Positions 63,869 through 64,000 of a DNA stretch of 64,000 nt are shown here, one piece after another. Each line of letters opens with the position of its first letter. Position 1 is the stretch's first letter. Location: the NCBI RefSeq assembly GCF_016908935.1, contig NZ_JAFBEV010000013.1, forward strand, positions 22,690 through 86,689, given 5' to 3'. The notes beneath the pieces were generated by a model. The model ran no database searches. It was not told the origin of the DNA and worked only from the letters and a program-made list of their open reading frames with translations. Position numbers and translations under genes: made by a program. The stretch is from Sporolactobacillus spathodeae. Lineage in GTDB: Bacteria; Bacillota; Bacilli; Bacillales; Sporolactobacillaceae.

Positions 63869-63910
63869 AAGGCGTCTTTAAGATAAAAAATCTTAAGACG
63901 CCTTCTTTTT
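63869..63910 (+). terminator. Rho-independent terminator, target of the group II intron
   Basis: AAGGCGTCTTTAAGAT/ATCTTAAGACGCCTT stem with A5 loop, then CTTTTT. The intron begins immediately afterwards. Confidence 0.92.
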
Positions 63911-63911
63911 A

Positions 63912-64000
63912 GTGCGCCCGGCATGGGTGACAGCTAGGCGGTGAAAGTCCGCTACAGGCTTGGCAGTAGGAACTGTTAGCTGAGGACAAGGGTGTCTGCC
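63912..64000 (+). mobile_element. Group II intron (IIC-like), 5' end, cut by the window
   Basis: Starts GTGCGCCCGGCATGGGTG, continues with GGCGGTGAAAGTCCGC, GGCAGTAGGAACTG and CAAGGGTGTC. This is the domain I start of bacterial group II introns and is close in layout to the Oceanobacillus iheyensis group IIC intron. Insertion directly after a terminator stem and T run is the site preference of class IIC. The reverse transcriptase and 3' end lie beyond the window. Confidence 0.9.

Overview
The window is a chromosomal segment of a spore-forming, aerobic or facultatively aerobic member of the Bacillales. CotS/CotSA-type spore-coat genes, Bacillus-style puc purine-catabolism genes, GlnR/TnrA-type and cre-type operators, a CIRCE element and many TTG/GTG starts with strong Shine-Dalgarno sequences support this. 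I cannot name the genus from sequence alone. The intergenic spaces carry about fifteen copies of a GC-rich interspersed repeat of a kind familiar from Bacillaceae genomes.

Layout. 0-5 kb: the end of a GH13 amylase, a branched-chain aminotransferase, a DUF2871 membrane protein, plsX and metA. 5-18 kb: a chemoreceptor and a PucR-family regulator, convergent with a codB-codA cytosine pair, then a complete five-gene branched-chain-type ABC importer (livJHMGF) whose upstream region holds a perfect TnrA/GlnR box. 18-26 kb: an orphan condensation-domain protein, the radical SAM protein YfkAB, a MATE exporter, and lhgO divergent from an MFS transporter with cre sites between them. 25.7-32 kb: gpmA and a spore-coat cluster of two CotS-like proteins, two CotSA-like glycosyltransferases, a small coat-type protein and a decayed epimerase. 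32-41 kb: an Lrp/aminotransferase pair, a phosphatase, htpG under CIRCE control, a SRAP peptidase, a flavin monooxygenase-like protein and an SDR.

41-53 kb is the core of interest, a purine/ureide catabolism island. It has pucR-uraD-pucM on one strand. Convergent to these is an operon of Rieske non-haem iron oxygenase, [4Fe-4S] ferredoxin and NCS2 purine permease. Divergent from that operon are allantoate amidohydrolase, ureidoglycine-glyoxylate aminotransferase, allantoinase and an NCS1 allantoin-type permease. The pathway is therefore complete from 5-hydroxyisourate downward and has import at two levels. However, the window contains neither a molybdenum xanthine dehydrogenase nor a classical urate oxidase. 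The Rieske/ferredoxin pair, and possibly the flavoprotein at 38.1-39.5 kb, are the natural candidates for the missing oxidation steps. TnrA-type boxes about 46-50 bp upstream of predicted start sites tie the liv operon, the Rieske operon and the NCS1 permease together as one nitrogen-limitation response.

53-64 kb: GNAT acetyltransferases, small membrane proteins, an AEC carrier, a YeiH-type transporter, a MerR-like protein, a Cys-rich probable coat protein, an amidase and a helical protein of unknown function. The window ends in the 5' end of a group II intron (IIC-like) inserted immediately after a rho-independent terminator.
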